A DNA stretch of 64,000 nucleotides. Origin: Pseudomonas lactucae. GTDB lineage: Bacteria; Pseudomonadota; Gammaproteobacteria; Pseudomonadales; Pseudomonadaceae. The stretch's first letter is position 1. The number at the start of each line of letters is the position of its first letter. Both the position numbers and the translations under genes were made by a program. Where the stretch lies: assembly GCF_016937615.1 (NCBI RefSeq), contig NZ_JAFHKI010000027.1, positions 1 to 64,000 of the forward strand, written 5' to 3'. Shown in pieces: positions 38,818-48,515 of this stretch. The notes under the pieces are model-generated. The model had not been told where the DNA came from. It saw only the letters and a list, made by a program, of their open reading frames with translations, and made no database searches.

Positions 38818-39742
38818 CAGCCCGCCATCGCCAGGCGATTGCGCCTTCGCGCTTGGCCACGTACAAGGCGTTGTCGGCACGGCGTAACAGGCTCTCGGCC
38901 GATTCGGCCGCCAGCAAGGTCGAGCAACCCAGGCTCACCGTCAACGCTATCCGCTCACCCTCGGCCCAGTAATCCTGGGTATGCGCCGCTTGGCGCAGGC
39001 GTTCGCCGACCATTGCCGCCGCTTCCCGGCTGGTGTTGGACAGCAGGATCAGAAACTCTTCCCCGCCGAACCGAAATACCATGTCCACATTGCGCAACTG
39101 GCTCTTGATCGCTGTGGCGACGGTGCGCAACACGTTATCGCCTGCGGCGTGACCATAGGTGTCATTGATGTTCTTGAAGTGGTCGATGTCCAGCATCAAC
39201 AGCGACAGCGGGCTCAGGTGGCGCCGCGCCATATCGATTTCCCGTTGCAGCGTCTGGTCCATCGCAACGCGATTGCCGGTTTCGGTCAATGGGTCACGCA
39301 GGGCACTGCGGGTGGCGGCGCGGTAAAGCAAGGCGTTGCGCATCGGGTAGAGCAAGGTCGCGAGCAACAATTCGAGATGGCTGAGTTCTTCTTCTGTCAG
39401 GCGTTGGTTGCGGCGGAAGATCAGCTCACCCAAATGCTCGCCTTCATGGCTCAGGCTGTAGCTTACCGAGTGGTGGCCGCGCTGGCCGAGTTCCAGGCGC
39501 AGATCGCTGGTGATATGACGGTAATGGAGGGCGTCCAGCGGCACCAGGCGTTGGACCTCCCGGAAAAACACGGCCAGGATGCGCTCAGGCTCCAGGCTTG
39601 TCTGTAATTGCTGTCCCAACTGCTGGCGAAGTTGTGTGGCGGTGGTTGGACGGTGAGGGATCGCCGCCGGTTGGCCAAAGCCCAGGCGTTGTAATTTTGC
39701 GCTGTCGAAGTCGATTGCGTGAGTCTGGGTAGGTGTTTTCAT
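38818..39742 (-). pseudogene. GGDEF diguanylate cyclase, stop lost to a one-base deletion
   Basis: The 308-residue protein (MKTPTQTHAIDFDSAKLQ start at 39742) has an N-terminal GAF-like sensor region (about residues 25-150) and a GGDEF domain. That domain has FGGEEFLILL and an I-site RNVD five residues before it, so c-di-GMP synthesis with product inhibition is expected. Near 38842 the sequence lacks one base. With it, the end reads ALYVAKREGRNRLAMAG and stops at 38818; without it the frame runs on to 37976, antisense to the TenA-like gene. The restored stop gives the normal domain end, so a base error is likely. Confidence 0.82.
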
Positions 39743-40024
39743 AAACAATCGGCCCTCTGAGCACATGAGTGTCTTACAGGCTCGATGGGTGTGGCGGGTA
39801 CCAAGCGTCTTACTGTTCCCTCAGTTCCATAAAACATTAGAAACAGTTTAGACCGCTTTGTAACGGGTTATAACCCCAAGGCACCGCCATACGTCTTGTC
39901 ATCGCTTAACCTGCTTGAACAGTGTTAGAGCGAGATTCATGCCAAATCGTTTCGAATAAAAAACACCTTATAAATCAATCGACCGTTTTTAAATTAAACA
40001 ATGGTCGGGCAATACCGACGTCAG

Positions 40025-41167
40025 TTATTTGGCTGTTTGGACCAGTGTGGTGTGATCAATCTGATCAATTGATGTCACACCGGTCAGCGTCATTGCCACG
40101 CGCATTTCCTTGGCAAAGATATCCAGCAAGTTCTCCACGCCGCGTTGGCCGTCGGCGGCCAGTGCGTAGGAGGGCGCTCGGCCCAGCAGGCAGGCTTTGG
40201 CGCCCAGGGCGAGCATGCGCACCACGTCCAGCCCGGAACGAATGCCGGAGTCCACCAATACCGCCAGGTCATCACCCACCGCCTCGGCGATCGGCGGCAA
40301 CGCCTTCGCGGTGGACAGCACGCCATCCAGTTGCCGGCCGCCATGGTTGGACACCACGATGCCATCGGCGCCGAAACTCACCGCGTCCTTGGCATCCTGG
40401 GGATCGAGAATGCCCTTGATGATCATCGGGCCTTTCCAGAATTCGCGGATCCACTCCAGGTCCTTCCAACTGATCGATGGGTCGAAGTTGTTCGCCAGCC
40501 AGCCGATATAGTCTGCCAGGTGGGTAGGTTTGCCGAGGTATTTGGAGATATTGCCCAAGTCGTGCGGGCGCCCCATCAAGCCCACATCGAACGCCCATTG
40601 CGGCTTGGTGATAGCTTGCAGCATGCGCCGCTGCGCCGCGTAAGGACCGGACATCCCCGAATGAGCATCGCGGTAGCGCGCGCCAGGCGTGGGCATGTCC
40701 ACGGTAAACACCAACGTGGTCACGCCGGCGGCCTGGGCGCGTTCCAGCGCATTGCGCATGAAACCGCGGTCCTTGAGCACATACAACTGGAACCAGATCG
40801 ACTGTGGGCTTTGCGAAGCCACTTCTTCAATCGGGCACACCGAAACCGTTGACAGGCAAAACGCAATGCCTTGGGCCGCCGCCGCCTTCGCCGCTTGCAC
40901 TTCGCCACGTCGCGCGTACATGCCGGTCAGGCCCACCGGGCTGAGAACCACTGGCATGGCGAGTTCCTGACCGAACAAGGTGGTCTTGAGGCTCAGGTTG
41001 TCGACATTGCGCAGGATGCGCTGGCGCAGGCTGATATCGGCCAGGTCCGAACTGTTCGCACGCAAGGTGTGTTCGGCGTAGGCACCGCCATCGATGTAGT
41101 CGAACAGGAAGCGCGGCAGCTTACGCTGGGCGGCGGCGCGGTAATCGGCGGCGGACGAAATAATCAT
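40025..41167 (-). CDS. lldD: FMN-dependent L-2-hydroxy-acid dehydrogenase (LldD-like)
   Basis: The 380-residue flavoprotein is of the L-lactate dehydrogenase/glycolate oxidase family. The start [27 protein letters not shown] and the catalytic His motif [12 protein letters not shown] are present, as is the FMN-phosphate region [23 protein letters not shown]. The length equals E. coli LldD. It lacks the usual lldP-lldR neighbours and is divergent from a LysR gene. The substrate may therefore be a 2-hydroxy acid other than lactate, such as mandelate, and the symbol is provisional. Confidence 0.82.
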   Translation of the reverse strand: MIISSAADYRAAAQRKLPRFLFDYIDGGAYAEHTLRANSSDLADISLRQRILRNVDNLSLKTTLFGQELAMPVVLSPVGLTGMYARRGEVQAAKAAAAQGIAFCLSTVSVCPIEEVASQSPQSIWFQLYVLKDRGFMRNALERAQAAGVTTLVFTVDMPTPGARYRDAHSGMSGPYAAQRRMLQAITKPQWAFDVGLMGRPHDLGNISKYLGKPTHLADYIGWLANNFDPSISWKDLEWIREFWKGPMIIKGILDPQDAKDAVSFGADGIVVSNHGGRQLDGVLSTAKALPPIAEAVGDDLAVLVDSGIRSGLDVVRMLALGAKACLLGRAPSYALAADGQRGVENLLDIFAKEMRVAMTLTGVTSIDQIDHTTLVQTAK

Positions 41168-41220
41168 GGATGGGGTCTCGGCAGGGCAAGGGTGGCTCAA
41201 AGATAGGCAAATATCTGGCA

Positions 41221-41241
41221 TGATAAAAACAACTTTTATCA
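41221..41241. promoter_or_regulatory. Perfect dyad, candidate LysR operator
   Basis: TGATAAAA and TTTTATCA are perfect 8-bp arms around ACAAC. The site lies centrally in the 102-bp region between the dehydrogenase and LysR starts, where a LysR regulator normally binds. Confidence 0.6.
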
Positions 41242-41269
41242 CTAGCATCCAGTCGCCAAGGGAATACCG

Positions 41270-42166
41270 ATGAACCTGCGGACATTATTGGCCTTTGTCG
41301 AAGTGGTGCGCCAGGGTGGTTTCTCCCAGGCGGCCGAAGTGGTGTCGTTGACTCAATCCTCGGTGAGCAAGGCCGTCAAGACCCTGGAGGATGAACTGGG
41401 TACGCCGCTGCTCAATCGTCTCGGTCACCGTAACGAACTGACAGCTGCCGGCGAAATTACCTACCGGCGTGCCCTGGTATTGCTTGCCGAACAGAATGAT
41501 CTGTTCGCCGAGATCAACGAACTGCGCGGCTTGAAGCGCGGCGTGTTGCGTATCGGACTGCCGCCGGTGGGCTGTGGCGTGCTGTTTGCGCCGATGTTCG
41601 CCACTTACCGCAGCCGCTACCCGGATATCGAGATCGAACTGACCGAGTACGGCAGCAAAAAACTGCGCGAATGCCTGGAAGCGGGGGAGGTTGACCTGGC
41701 GGCGCTGTTGTTGCCGACGGATGAAGGCTTTGATTACCAGCCGGTGCGCAACGAACCACTGATGGCCGTGCTGCCCATGAGCCACCCTCTTGCCCGGCGC
41801 CCGCGGATCGATTTCACCGACCTGGCGGATTCGCCCTTCATCCTTTTCGAAGCCGGCTTTGCGCTCAACGCCAAGATCCTCGCCGCCTGCGAGCGCAAGG
41901 GCGTCAGCCCGCGAGTCACCGCCCGCAGCGGGCAAATCGACTTTATCGTTGACCTGGTGTCGGCCGGGCTCGGCGTTGCCTTTCTGCCCCGCATGCTGGC
42001 CCACAAGCACCAACACGCAGGTATCGCCCTGATCCCCCTGGACGAGCCCCACACCGACTGGCACATCGCCCTGGCCTGGCGCGCCAGCGCACACCTGCCA
42101 CCGGCCGCACTGGCCTGGCTGGAGCTGGCCAAGGAGCAGCTGCTTCCAACCAGTCATCCGGCTTGA
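41270..42166 (+). CDS. LysR family transcriptional regulator
   Basis: The 298-residue protein has an N-terminal LysR helix-turn-helix (residues 1-60, with [20 protein letters not shown]) and a C-terminal effector domain with [11 protein letters not shown] and [13 protein letters not shown]. It is divergent from the lldD-like gene and probably controls it through the dyad at 41221-41241. The effector is presumably the hydroxy acid or its keto product. Confidence 0.9.
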   Translation: MNLRTLLAFVEVVRQGGFSQAAEVVSLTQSSVSKAVKTLEDELGTPLLNRLGHRNELTAAGEITYRRALVLLAEQNDLFAEINELRGLKRGVLRIGLPPVGCGVLFAPMFATYRSRYPDIEIELTEYGSKKLRECLEAGEVDLAALLLPTDEGFDYQPVRNEPLMAVLPMSHPLARRPRIDFTDLADSPFILFEAGFALNAKILAACERKGVSPRVTARSGQIDFIVDLVSAGLGVAFLPRMLAHKHQHAGIALIPLDEPHTDWHIALAWRASAHLPPAALAWLELAKEQLLPTSHPA

Positions 42167-42225
42167 ACGGTAAAATGCCGAAGGGTGCTTGACTTATCCT
42201 TTTTAATCAGTAACATACGGCGCAT

Positions 42226-42301
42226 TCCGCGATAGCTCAGTTGGTAGAGCAAATGACTGTTAATCATTGGGTCCCTGGTTCGAGTCCAGGTCGTGGAGCC
42301 A
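42226..42301 (+). tRNA. tRNA-Asn (anticodon GTT)
   Basis: The 76-nt sequence folds as a cloverleaf. The acceptor pairs TCCGCGA with TCGTGGA, the D arm contains AGCTCAGTTGGTAGAGC, the anticodon loop is CTGTTAA with anticodon GTT, and the T arm contains GGTTCGAGTCC. CCA is encoded. An intrinsic terminator follows. Confidence 0.97.
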
Positions 42302-42313
42302 GATAGGGAAAAG

Positions 42314-42338
42314 CCTGCAGCGATGCAGGTTTTTTTTT
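42314..42338 (+). terminator. Intrinsic terminator after tRNA-Asn
   Basis: CCTGCA and TGCAGG arms with loop GCGA are followed by nine T residues. The 160 bp between this and the DUF1206 stop hold no recognisable gene. Confidence 0.88.
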
Positions 42339-42504
42339 GCTTGGGATTTGACTCAGCACAAAGACGTACAGCGTAATTTGCAAATGTCGAACAAGTGCCG
42401 TGTTGGAACCGTTGACCAGATCAACCGAGAGCTGCTCTATTCCCCCGCGCGCGAGCTGAATCGTTACGTGAACCGAACTGGCTTCTTCAGTGATTGCTGG
42501 CGCC

Positions 42505-43317
42505 CTACGGTCTCGGTATTCCTGGCACGTCCATGTTGATTTTGCGCCAGAAGGCTTCAGAGAAGCTGTAAACCGAGAACGCAATCAGCCCTAATGCCAT
42601 CACCATCAAAATCAACCAACCAGCGGGTAGATTTTGGAGCGCGTTCAGTGCTTCCTTCATACCAGGTGGATCCATCGCTTTATAAGTGGAACCGCTGATT
42701 GCCAACAGCACCGCAATCTCTAGAAAAACCACCCCACGGGCAACCAGGCCGAATCGGGACACGGGACGGACGTACTGCATGACGTCTTCATCGGCCTCAA
42801 AATATTTCTCGAACGACGCCTTCCCACCCTTGATGATGTGAGCAATCCCTACGCCCAGCGGAACGAGCGCGATCAGGTACACCATCACATTCGAGTGATC
42901 CCAAGACAAGACATGCGCCAGCCAGTCTTTAGCCTGCCCACCGGAATCACTCGAACGTCTAATGCCGCTGATGAGCAGGCCCAATGCAAAGAGCGCCAGA
43001 GCGCCATTGACCACACCGCCCGCCAACAGACCCGCGCGAATCACCAGGCCTTTGAGCTCTTTGCCGTGATGATCGACATCACGCGTTGCTTGCAGGATGC
43101 GCCAAGCCGCAAATGCGAGCAGACCCGCCACCACAAGCCCCACTAGAAAATAGCCAAATGGTTGGCTTAGCAGTGCTTCCAGGCTCTTGTGACTGTCTTT
43201 CGGTTTCGTCGAATCCCGCGCTGCCAGCAATGCGAAGATACCGATGATCAAATAAAGCATTCCCCGGGCGGCATAGCCTCCCCGAGCAAGTATCACTAGG
43301 CTATTTTGCGCGGACAT
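42505..43317 (-). CDS. DUF1206 membrane protein
   Basis: The 270-residue protein has six helices arranged as three repeats of two. The repeated ARGGYAARGMLYLIIG / RAGLLAGGVVNGALALFALG / RFGLVARGVVFLEIAVLLA pattern is characteristic of DUF1206. The function is unknown. The ATG at 43317 begins at the first repeat, and the open frame further upstream has no family sequence. Base composition is slightly lower in GC than its neighbours. Confidence 0.8.
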   Translation of the reverse strand: MSAQNSLVILARGGYAARGMLYLIIGIFALLAARDSTKPKDSHKSLEALLSQPFGYFLVGLVVAGLLAFAAWRILQATRDVDHHGKELKGLVIRAGLLAGGVVNGALALFALGLLISGIRRSSDSGGQAKDWLAHVLSWDHSNVMVYLIALVPLGVGIAHIIKGGKASFEKYFEADEDVMQYVRPVSRFGLVARGVVFLEIAVLLAISGSTYKAMDPPGMKEALNALQNLPAGWLILMVMALGLIAFSVYSFSEAFWRKINMDVPGIPRP

Positions 43318-43511
43318 TCGATATATTCCGGAATTCTGATAAAGGAGCAGACCCCTCTTGCTGGGCTGGGTTCTATTTTCAAGTCGAAGACTGTGATGTG
43401 TGATCCAAAACGCTTTCGGCAGTCGGGTCTGCCTACACATCCCCCTCGCAAAACCCTCAACGCCGCCGTTAAATGCCAGAATCTCTCAACTGGATTGTTT
43501 TGGAGAGCTCC

Positions 43512-45364
43512 ATGCTTGGCCTATTTGAACGACGGCTCGACCCTTTCCCGCCCGACGAAGCACCGCCGCCGCCTGAGGGGCTGGCGCGGTTCCTGTGGGC
43601 CTGCACACGCGGTGCGCGCGGTTATGTCCTCGCGCTTGCCTTGCTCAGTGCCGTTGTGTCGATCTACGAAGCCTGGCTGTTTTCTTTTCTCGGGCAAGTG
43701 GTGGACCTGCTGTCGACCTGGCAGGCCGGCGGCGAAGCGGCCGGGCAGGAAAGTCGGGTGTTGTGGGGCATTGGCATCGTACTGGTGACGAGTATCGGGT
43801 TGGTGGCGTTGCGTACGATGGTGCAGCATCAGGTATTGGCGATTAACCTGCCGTTGCGCCTGCGCTGGGATTTTCACCGGCTGATGCTGCGACAAAGCCT
43901 TTCGTTTTTCTCCGATGAATTTTCTGGCCGGGTCACGACCAAGGTGATGCAGACCGCGCTGTCCGTGCGCGAGGTATTGTTCACCCTGATCGAGATCGCC
44001 CCCGGCATCGGTGTTTACTTCATCGCGATCATCACACTGGCCGGCGGTTTCGATCCCAAGCTGATGCTGCCGTTCATTGCGTGGCTGGCGTTGTTCGGCC
44101 TTGCCATGGGGTACTTCGTGCCGCGTCTTGGCAAGGTCGGCCAGGAGCAGGCCAATGCGCGCTCGTCGATGACCGGGCGCATCTCGGATGCCTACACCAA
44201 CATCACCACGGTGAAGCTGTTCTCCCACTCCAAACGTGAAGCCCATTTCGCCCGCGCGGCGATGGAGGATTTCAAGCAGACCGGCTTTCGCCAGATGCGC
44301 CTGGTCAGCCAATTCGAGATCGTCAACCAGGCGCTGGTGGTCGGGTTGATCATGGGCGCAGGCGGTTATGCCCTGTGGATGTGGCACCAGGGCGAAGTCG
44401 CACCGGTGCCGTGGCGGCGATCATTGCCATGGCGTTGCGCATCAACGGCATGTCGCACTGGATCATGTGGCAGATGACCGCCTTGTTCGAGAACATCGGC
44501 ACAGTGCAGGACGGTATGGAAACCCTGGCCCGCGGCCCCAAGGTACAGGATGCGCCGGATGCCGGCGTGCTGGTGACCACGGGCGGTGCGGTGACCTTCG
44601 ACAACGTGAGTTTCAATTACAACGGCGAACGCCAGGTGCTCGACGGCCTGAGCCTGAGCATTCGCCCAGGCGAAAAGATCGGGCTGGTGGGGCGCTCCGG
44701 CGCCGGGAAATCCACGCTCATCAACCTGCTGTTGCGCTTCTATGACGTGGACAAGGGCGCGATTTATATCGATGGGCAAAACATCGCGCACGTCACCCAG
44801 GACAGCCTGCGCAGCGCCATCGGCATGGTCACTCAGGACACGTCCCTGCTGCACCGCTCCATTGGCGACAACATCGCCTATGGCCGCCCCGATGCGACCG
44901 ACGAACAGATCCGCCGCGCCGCCGCCAATGCCCAGGCCGATGGGTTCATCAGCCAACTGAGCGACAAGCAAGGCCATAGCGGCTACGACACCCTGGTGGG
45001 CGAGCGCGGTATCAAGCTGTCGGGCGGCCAGCGGCAACGCGTCGCGATTGCGCGGGTCATGCTCAAAAATGCGCCGATCCTGCTGTTGGACGAGGCTACC
45101 AGCGCGCTGGACTCGGAAGTCGAAGTCGCCATCCAGGAAAGCCTCGATGACATGATGCAAGGCAAGACCGTGATCGCCATTGCCCATCGGTTGTCGACGA
45201 TTGCGGCCATGGACAGGCTGATCGTCATGGACAACGGCTGCATCATCGAACAAGGCACCCACACTGAACTGCTGGCGAGAAACGGGGTGTATGCGCGGCT
45301 GTGGCATCACCAAAGTGGCGGGTTTCTGGGGGAGGATCAGGGCGTGGCGGAGACCGCGGAGTAG
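43512..45364 (+). pseudogene. ABC exporter, fused permease-ATPase, one-base frameshift
   Basis: This is a second fused ABC half-transporter. The membrane domain is in 43512 to about 44400, and the rest in the frame covering 44375-45364. Adding one G near 44402 joins MWHQGEV to GTGAVAAIIAMALR and gives about 617 residues. The ATPase domain is complete, with Walker A GRSGAGKSTL, Q-loop VTQDTSLL, signature LSGGQRQRV, Walker B ILLLDEATSALD and AHRLSTI. It is an MsbA/multidrug-type exporter of unknown substrate and is not adjacent to a partner gene. Confidence 0.83.
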
Positions 45365-45388
45365 CCCTCTAGAAAATTTTTTGGGTGC

Positions 45389-45488
45389 GCCGCTTGAAAT
45401 TTTTTCCCCTGAACCTACTTAGGTTTTACGCGATGCCGAATCCGGGTCGCGTATCAAATCACTTGGAGAAAACTCAGGAGATTTTGCA
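45389..45488 (+). promoter_or_regulatory. Candidate heat-shock promoter and 5' UTR of ibpA
   Basis: CTTGAAA at 45393-45399 matches the sigma-32 -35 element; the -10 match (around CCTACTT at 45414) is weak. In the leader, ACGCGA and TCGCGT (45428-45433 and 45447-45452) form a hairpin before the Shine-Dalgarno AGGAG. Pseudomonas ibpA leaders are known ROSE-type thermometers, but I could not confirm a ROSE fold here. Confidence 0.35.
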
Positions 45489-45947
45489 ATGGCTACTACG
45501 CTTTCTTTGGCCCCACTGTTCCGTCATTCCGTAGGCTTTGACCGGTTCAACGACCTTTTCGAATCGGCGCTTCGCAGCGAGGCCGGTACCACGTATCCCC
45601 CTCACAACGTCGAAAAGCACGGCGACGATCATTACCGGATCGTCATCGCGGCTGCCGGCCTGGTGGAGGATGACCTGGAGATCCAGGTGGAGAAAGGTGT
45701 GTTGACCGTCGCCGGCGGCAAGCGTGAACACGATGAAAACATCACCTACCTGCACCAGGGGATCGCCCAGCGCGCGTTCCGCCTGTCGTTCCGTCTGGTC
45801 GACCACATCGAAGTGCAGGGCGCGCAGCTGTCCAACGGCTTGCTGAGCATTGATCTGCTCAGGGTTGTACCGGAGGAAGCGAAGCCCAAGCGCATCGCGA
45901 TTGGGGGGGCGGCCAAGGCTGAGGTGAAATCCATCAGCGAGCAGTAA
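45489..45947 (+). CDS. ibpA: Small heat-shock protein Hsp20 (IbpA-type)
   Basis: The 152-residue protein has the alpha-crystallin domain (about residues 38-130), with YRIVIAAAGLVEDDLEIQVEKGVLTVAG and the AFRLSFRLVDHIEVQGAQLSNGLLSI ending. An N-terminal FDRFNDLFES segment is typical of IbpA. It acts as an ATP-independent holdase for aggregating proteins. AGGAG lies upstream of the ATG, and an intrinsic terminator follows. Confidence 0.93.
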   Translation: MATTLSLAPLFRHSVGFDRFNDLFESALRSEAGTTYPPHNVEKHGDDHYRIVIAAAGLVEDDLEIQVEKGVLTVAGGKREHDENITYLHQGIAQRAFRLSFRLVDHIEVQGAQLSNGLLSIDLLRVVPEEAKPKRIAIGGAAKAEVKSISEQ

Positions 45948-45959
45948 TGCCGCGATGAA

Positions 45960-45986
45960 TAAAGGCGCTCTTCGGAGCGCCTTTAT
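45960..45986 (+). terminator. Intrinsic terminator after ibpA
   Basis: GGCGCTC and GAGCGCC arms around a short loop with flanking A and T tracts form a terminator between ibpA and the convergent receptor gene. Confidence 0.8.
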
Positions 45987-46028
45987 TATTTGGGCTATTG
46001 ATGATTAACGGTGTTTGCGCCAGCCCGA

Positions 46029-48440
46029 TTACCAGCGGTAGGTCAACGAACTGACCAGTTGCCGCTCATCGCCATACCGGCAAATCGCAAACTCGCAGTA
46101 GGTATAGCGCTTGTTGGTGACGTTGTTGGCATTGACCGCGACCTCCCAATGTTCGTCGATCTCATAACTGGCACGGGCGTCATACAGGGTGTAGGCGGGC
46201 ATCGCGGAGGGCACGCCGGAGGCCTGGGTCGTGCCCTTGTAGCGCGCACCGCCGCCGATGCGCAGTTGCGGTACGCCTAGTGCCGCCAGGCGGTAGTCGG
46301 CCCAGAGCGCGGCTTGGTGGTAGGGCGTGTCTTCACTGCGTTGGCCGATTTCGCTGGCGATATCGCTTTGTGTGATACGCGCGTCGATGTAGGCGTAGGA
46401 CGCGATCAGGCTGAGGTTGGGCGTGACTTCGGTCTTGGCTTCCAGTTCCAAACCACGCGAGCGCACCTCGCCGACCTGCACCGAGAAGTTGATATCGGTG
46501 CGGTCCTGGCTCAGCACGTTGCGCTGCTCCAACTGGTAAACCGCCGCACTCAACAGCGTGGCGCTGCCTTCGGGCTGATAGCGGATACCGATTTCATATT
46601 GCTTGCCTTCGGTCGGAACAAAGCTCGCCCCCGCCTTATCTGTGCCGGCCACCGGAAAGAACGACTCGCTGTAGCTGATATAGGGCGCCAGGCCATTGTC
46701 GGCCTTGTACACCAGGCCGGCACGCCAGGTGGTGGCTTCATCGCTTTTGCCGCTGTCGGCCCCGTTGCGGAACAGTTCGGTATGCTGGTCGGCCCAGTCG
46801 TGACGGCCGCCGAGCAGCAGGATCCAGTGTTCGTCGAACTTGATCTGGTCCTGGAAATAAATGCCTTTTTGCAGGGTGTCGATCTGCGAGCCACGGTCGG
46901 TGGCGGGGTTTGTGTTGACCACCACTGGCTGGCCATATTGATAGGTCGCCAGGTTCAACGACGGCGCATTGCCGCGAAAGTTATGCGAGTCGTAGGTGGT
47001 GTCGTAGCCATCGAAGCCCAGCAGGAAGGTGTGCTGCCAATCGCCGAACTGCCATGTGCTTTCGATGTTGGTGTCGCTGGCCAGGCCCCGTGAGCGTTCT
47101 TCGCGGTCGCTGTATTGACGGCGCAGCAGGCCGGTGGTCTGCGCGGTGGCGATGTTGTTGCCGGCGGTGTTGACCTGCAGGTAACGCCAGGTCACGTCCG
47201 ACTGGTAGTAACGCAATTTGTGGTTGATGCGCGTGTGCTCATCGAAACGGTGCTCGAACTCGTAGCCCAGCGCCGACATCTCGCCGTTCATTTCGTCGTA
47301 GTCCGGTTCGCCGATAAAGTCATGGCGGCCGATCTGGAACCGGCCGCTGCCCACGCCCTTGGTCAGTTGATAGGGCAGGGGCGCGGAGAAGCCGGTTTCG
47401 GTCTTCTGGTAGAACGACAGCAGCGTCAGTGAGGTGTCGTCGTCGGGCCGCCAGGTCAGGGCCGGCGCGACATAGACCTTGTCGTTCCGGATATGGTCGG
47501 CGGCGGTGTCGCTCTTGCGGTCGAGCAGGGTCAGGCGGTAGCTCAAGGTTTCGCTGTCGCCTAACGGGCCAGTGAAGTCGGCGGACAGTTGCTTGCGGTT
47601 ATTCTGCCCGGCCTGCAGGTTGAGTTCATGGTAATGCGTCTGACTGGGGCGTTTGCTCACGGTGTTGATCAACCCGCCGGGCGACAGTTGCCCGTACAGC
47701 ACCGACGCCGCGCCACGAATCACTTCGGCGCGCTCCAGGCCATAGGGTTCCTGCACGCCGTCGTACGAGTTGTTCTGCAGGCGCAAGCCATCGCGCAGCG
47801 AGCCACCGGTGGCCGACTCTACATCGAAACCGCGAATGCGGAAGCGGTCCGAGGTGCGGTTGAAACTGGTCGGCTGGCTGGTAAAACCCGGCGTCAGGTC
47901 GAGGGTTTGCGAGAGGGTTTCCGATTGCCGGTCGCGGATCTCGTCACTGGTGACCACCGACAGCGATTGCGGGGTTTCGATGATCGGCGTGTCGGTCTTG
48001 GTCGCGCTCAGGTTGCGCGTGGCCACGTAGCCTTTGAGGTGCTCGGCGCTGCGCTCTTCGGTGAGGCCCGTGATCGACGTCGGCCCCAGTTCCAGCGAGC
48101 CGCTGGTGTTGACCGGCACCAGCACATAGCCGTTGGCGCCTTGTACCGCCTGCAAGCCAGTGCCGCTCAGCAGTTGGGCAAAGCCCTGGTTGATCGGGAA
48201 GTCACCGCGCAGGCCGGCGGTGCTCAAACCGGCGACCGTGTTGCTGTCGAACAGTAACGCCACGTGGGCCTGCTGCGCAAACAGGTTCAGCGCCGGACCG
48301 AGCGGCCCTGCGGCGATGGCATAACGCGCCGCCTCTTGCGCGGTCGCCGGGCCGCACAGGCCCAGGCTCAGCGCAGCAAGGCTGGCCAGGTTGATCGCCA
48401 GGGCGAGGGGCAGGGGAGAACGCTTGAAGTGGCGCGGCAT
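46029..48440 (-). CDS. TonB-dependent siderophore receptor with signalling domain
   Basis: The 803-residue outer-membrane receptor has a signal peptide and an N-terminal STN signalling domain (about residues 35-110, APLGPALNLFAQQAHV-like). The plug has TPQSLSVVTSDEIRDRQ and GFDVES, and the barrel ends ...VSSLTYRW with the terminal aromatic. The STN domain means it signals through the adjacent FecR and FecI. It resembles ferrioxamine/pyoverdine-type receptors; the actual siderophore is unknown. The ATG at 48440 (MPRHFKRSP) precedes the signal peptide. Confidence 0.88.
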   Translation of the reverse strand: MPRHFKRSPLPLALAINLASLAALSLGLCGPATAQEAARYAIAAGPLGPALNLFAQQAHVALLFDSNTVAGLSTAGLRGDFPINQGFAQLLSGTGLQAVQGANGYVLVPVNTSGSLELGPTSITGLTEERSAEHLKGYVATRNLSATKTDTPIIETPQSLSVVTSDEIRDRQSETLSQTLDLTPGFTSQPTSFNRTSDRFRIRGFDVESATGGSLRDGLRLQNNSYDGVQEPYGLERAEVIRGAASVLYGQLSPGGLINTVSKRPSQTHYHELNLQAGQNNRKQLSADFTGPLGDSETLSYRLTLLDRKSDTAADHIRNDKVYVAPALTWRPDDDTSLTLLSFYQKTETGFSAPLPYQLTKGVGSGRFQIGRHDFIGEPDYDEMNGEMSALGYEFEHRFDEHTRINHKLRYYQSDVTWRYLQVNTAGNNIATAQTTGLLRRQYSDREERSRGLASDTNIESTWQFGDWQHTFLLGFDGYDTTYDSHNFRGNAPSLNLATYQYGQPVVVNTNPATDRGSQIDTLQKGIYFQDQIKFDEHWILLLGGRHDWADQHTELFRNGADSGKSDEATTWRAGLVYKADNGLAPYISYSESFFPVAGTDKAGASFVPTEGKQYEIGIRYQPEGSATLLSAAVYQLEQRNVLSQDRTDINFSVQVGEVRSRGLELEAKTEVTPNLSLIASYAYIDARITQSDIASEIGQRSEDTPYHQAALWADYRLAALGVPQLRIGGGARYKGTTQASGVPSAMPAYTLYDARASYEIDEHWEVAVNANNVTNKRYTYCEFAICRYGDERQLVSSLTYRW

Positions 48441-48515
48441 GGAAGATATTCCTGTGATTGAGGTGCTTTCTTCCTTGACGGGGCAGTGCCCAAAAGCGGA
48501 ACCCGGCATGCGGGA

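Noticed and set aside
42226..42504. tRNA-Asn as an integration site with an island next to it
   Set aside because: No second copy of the tRNA 3' end and no integrase are seen in the window.
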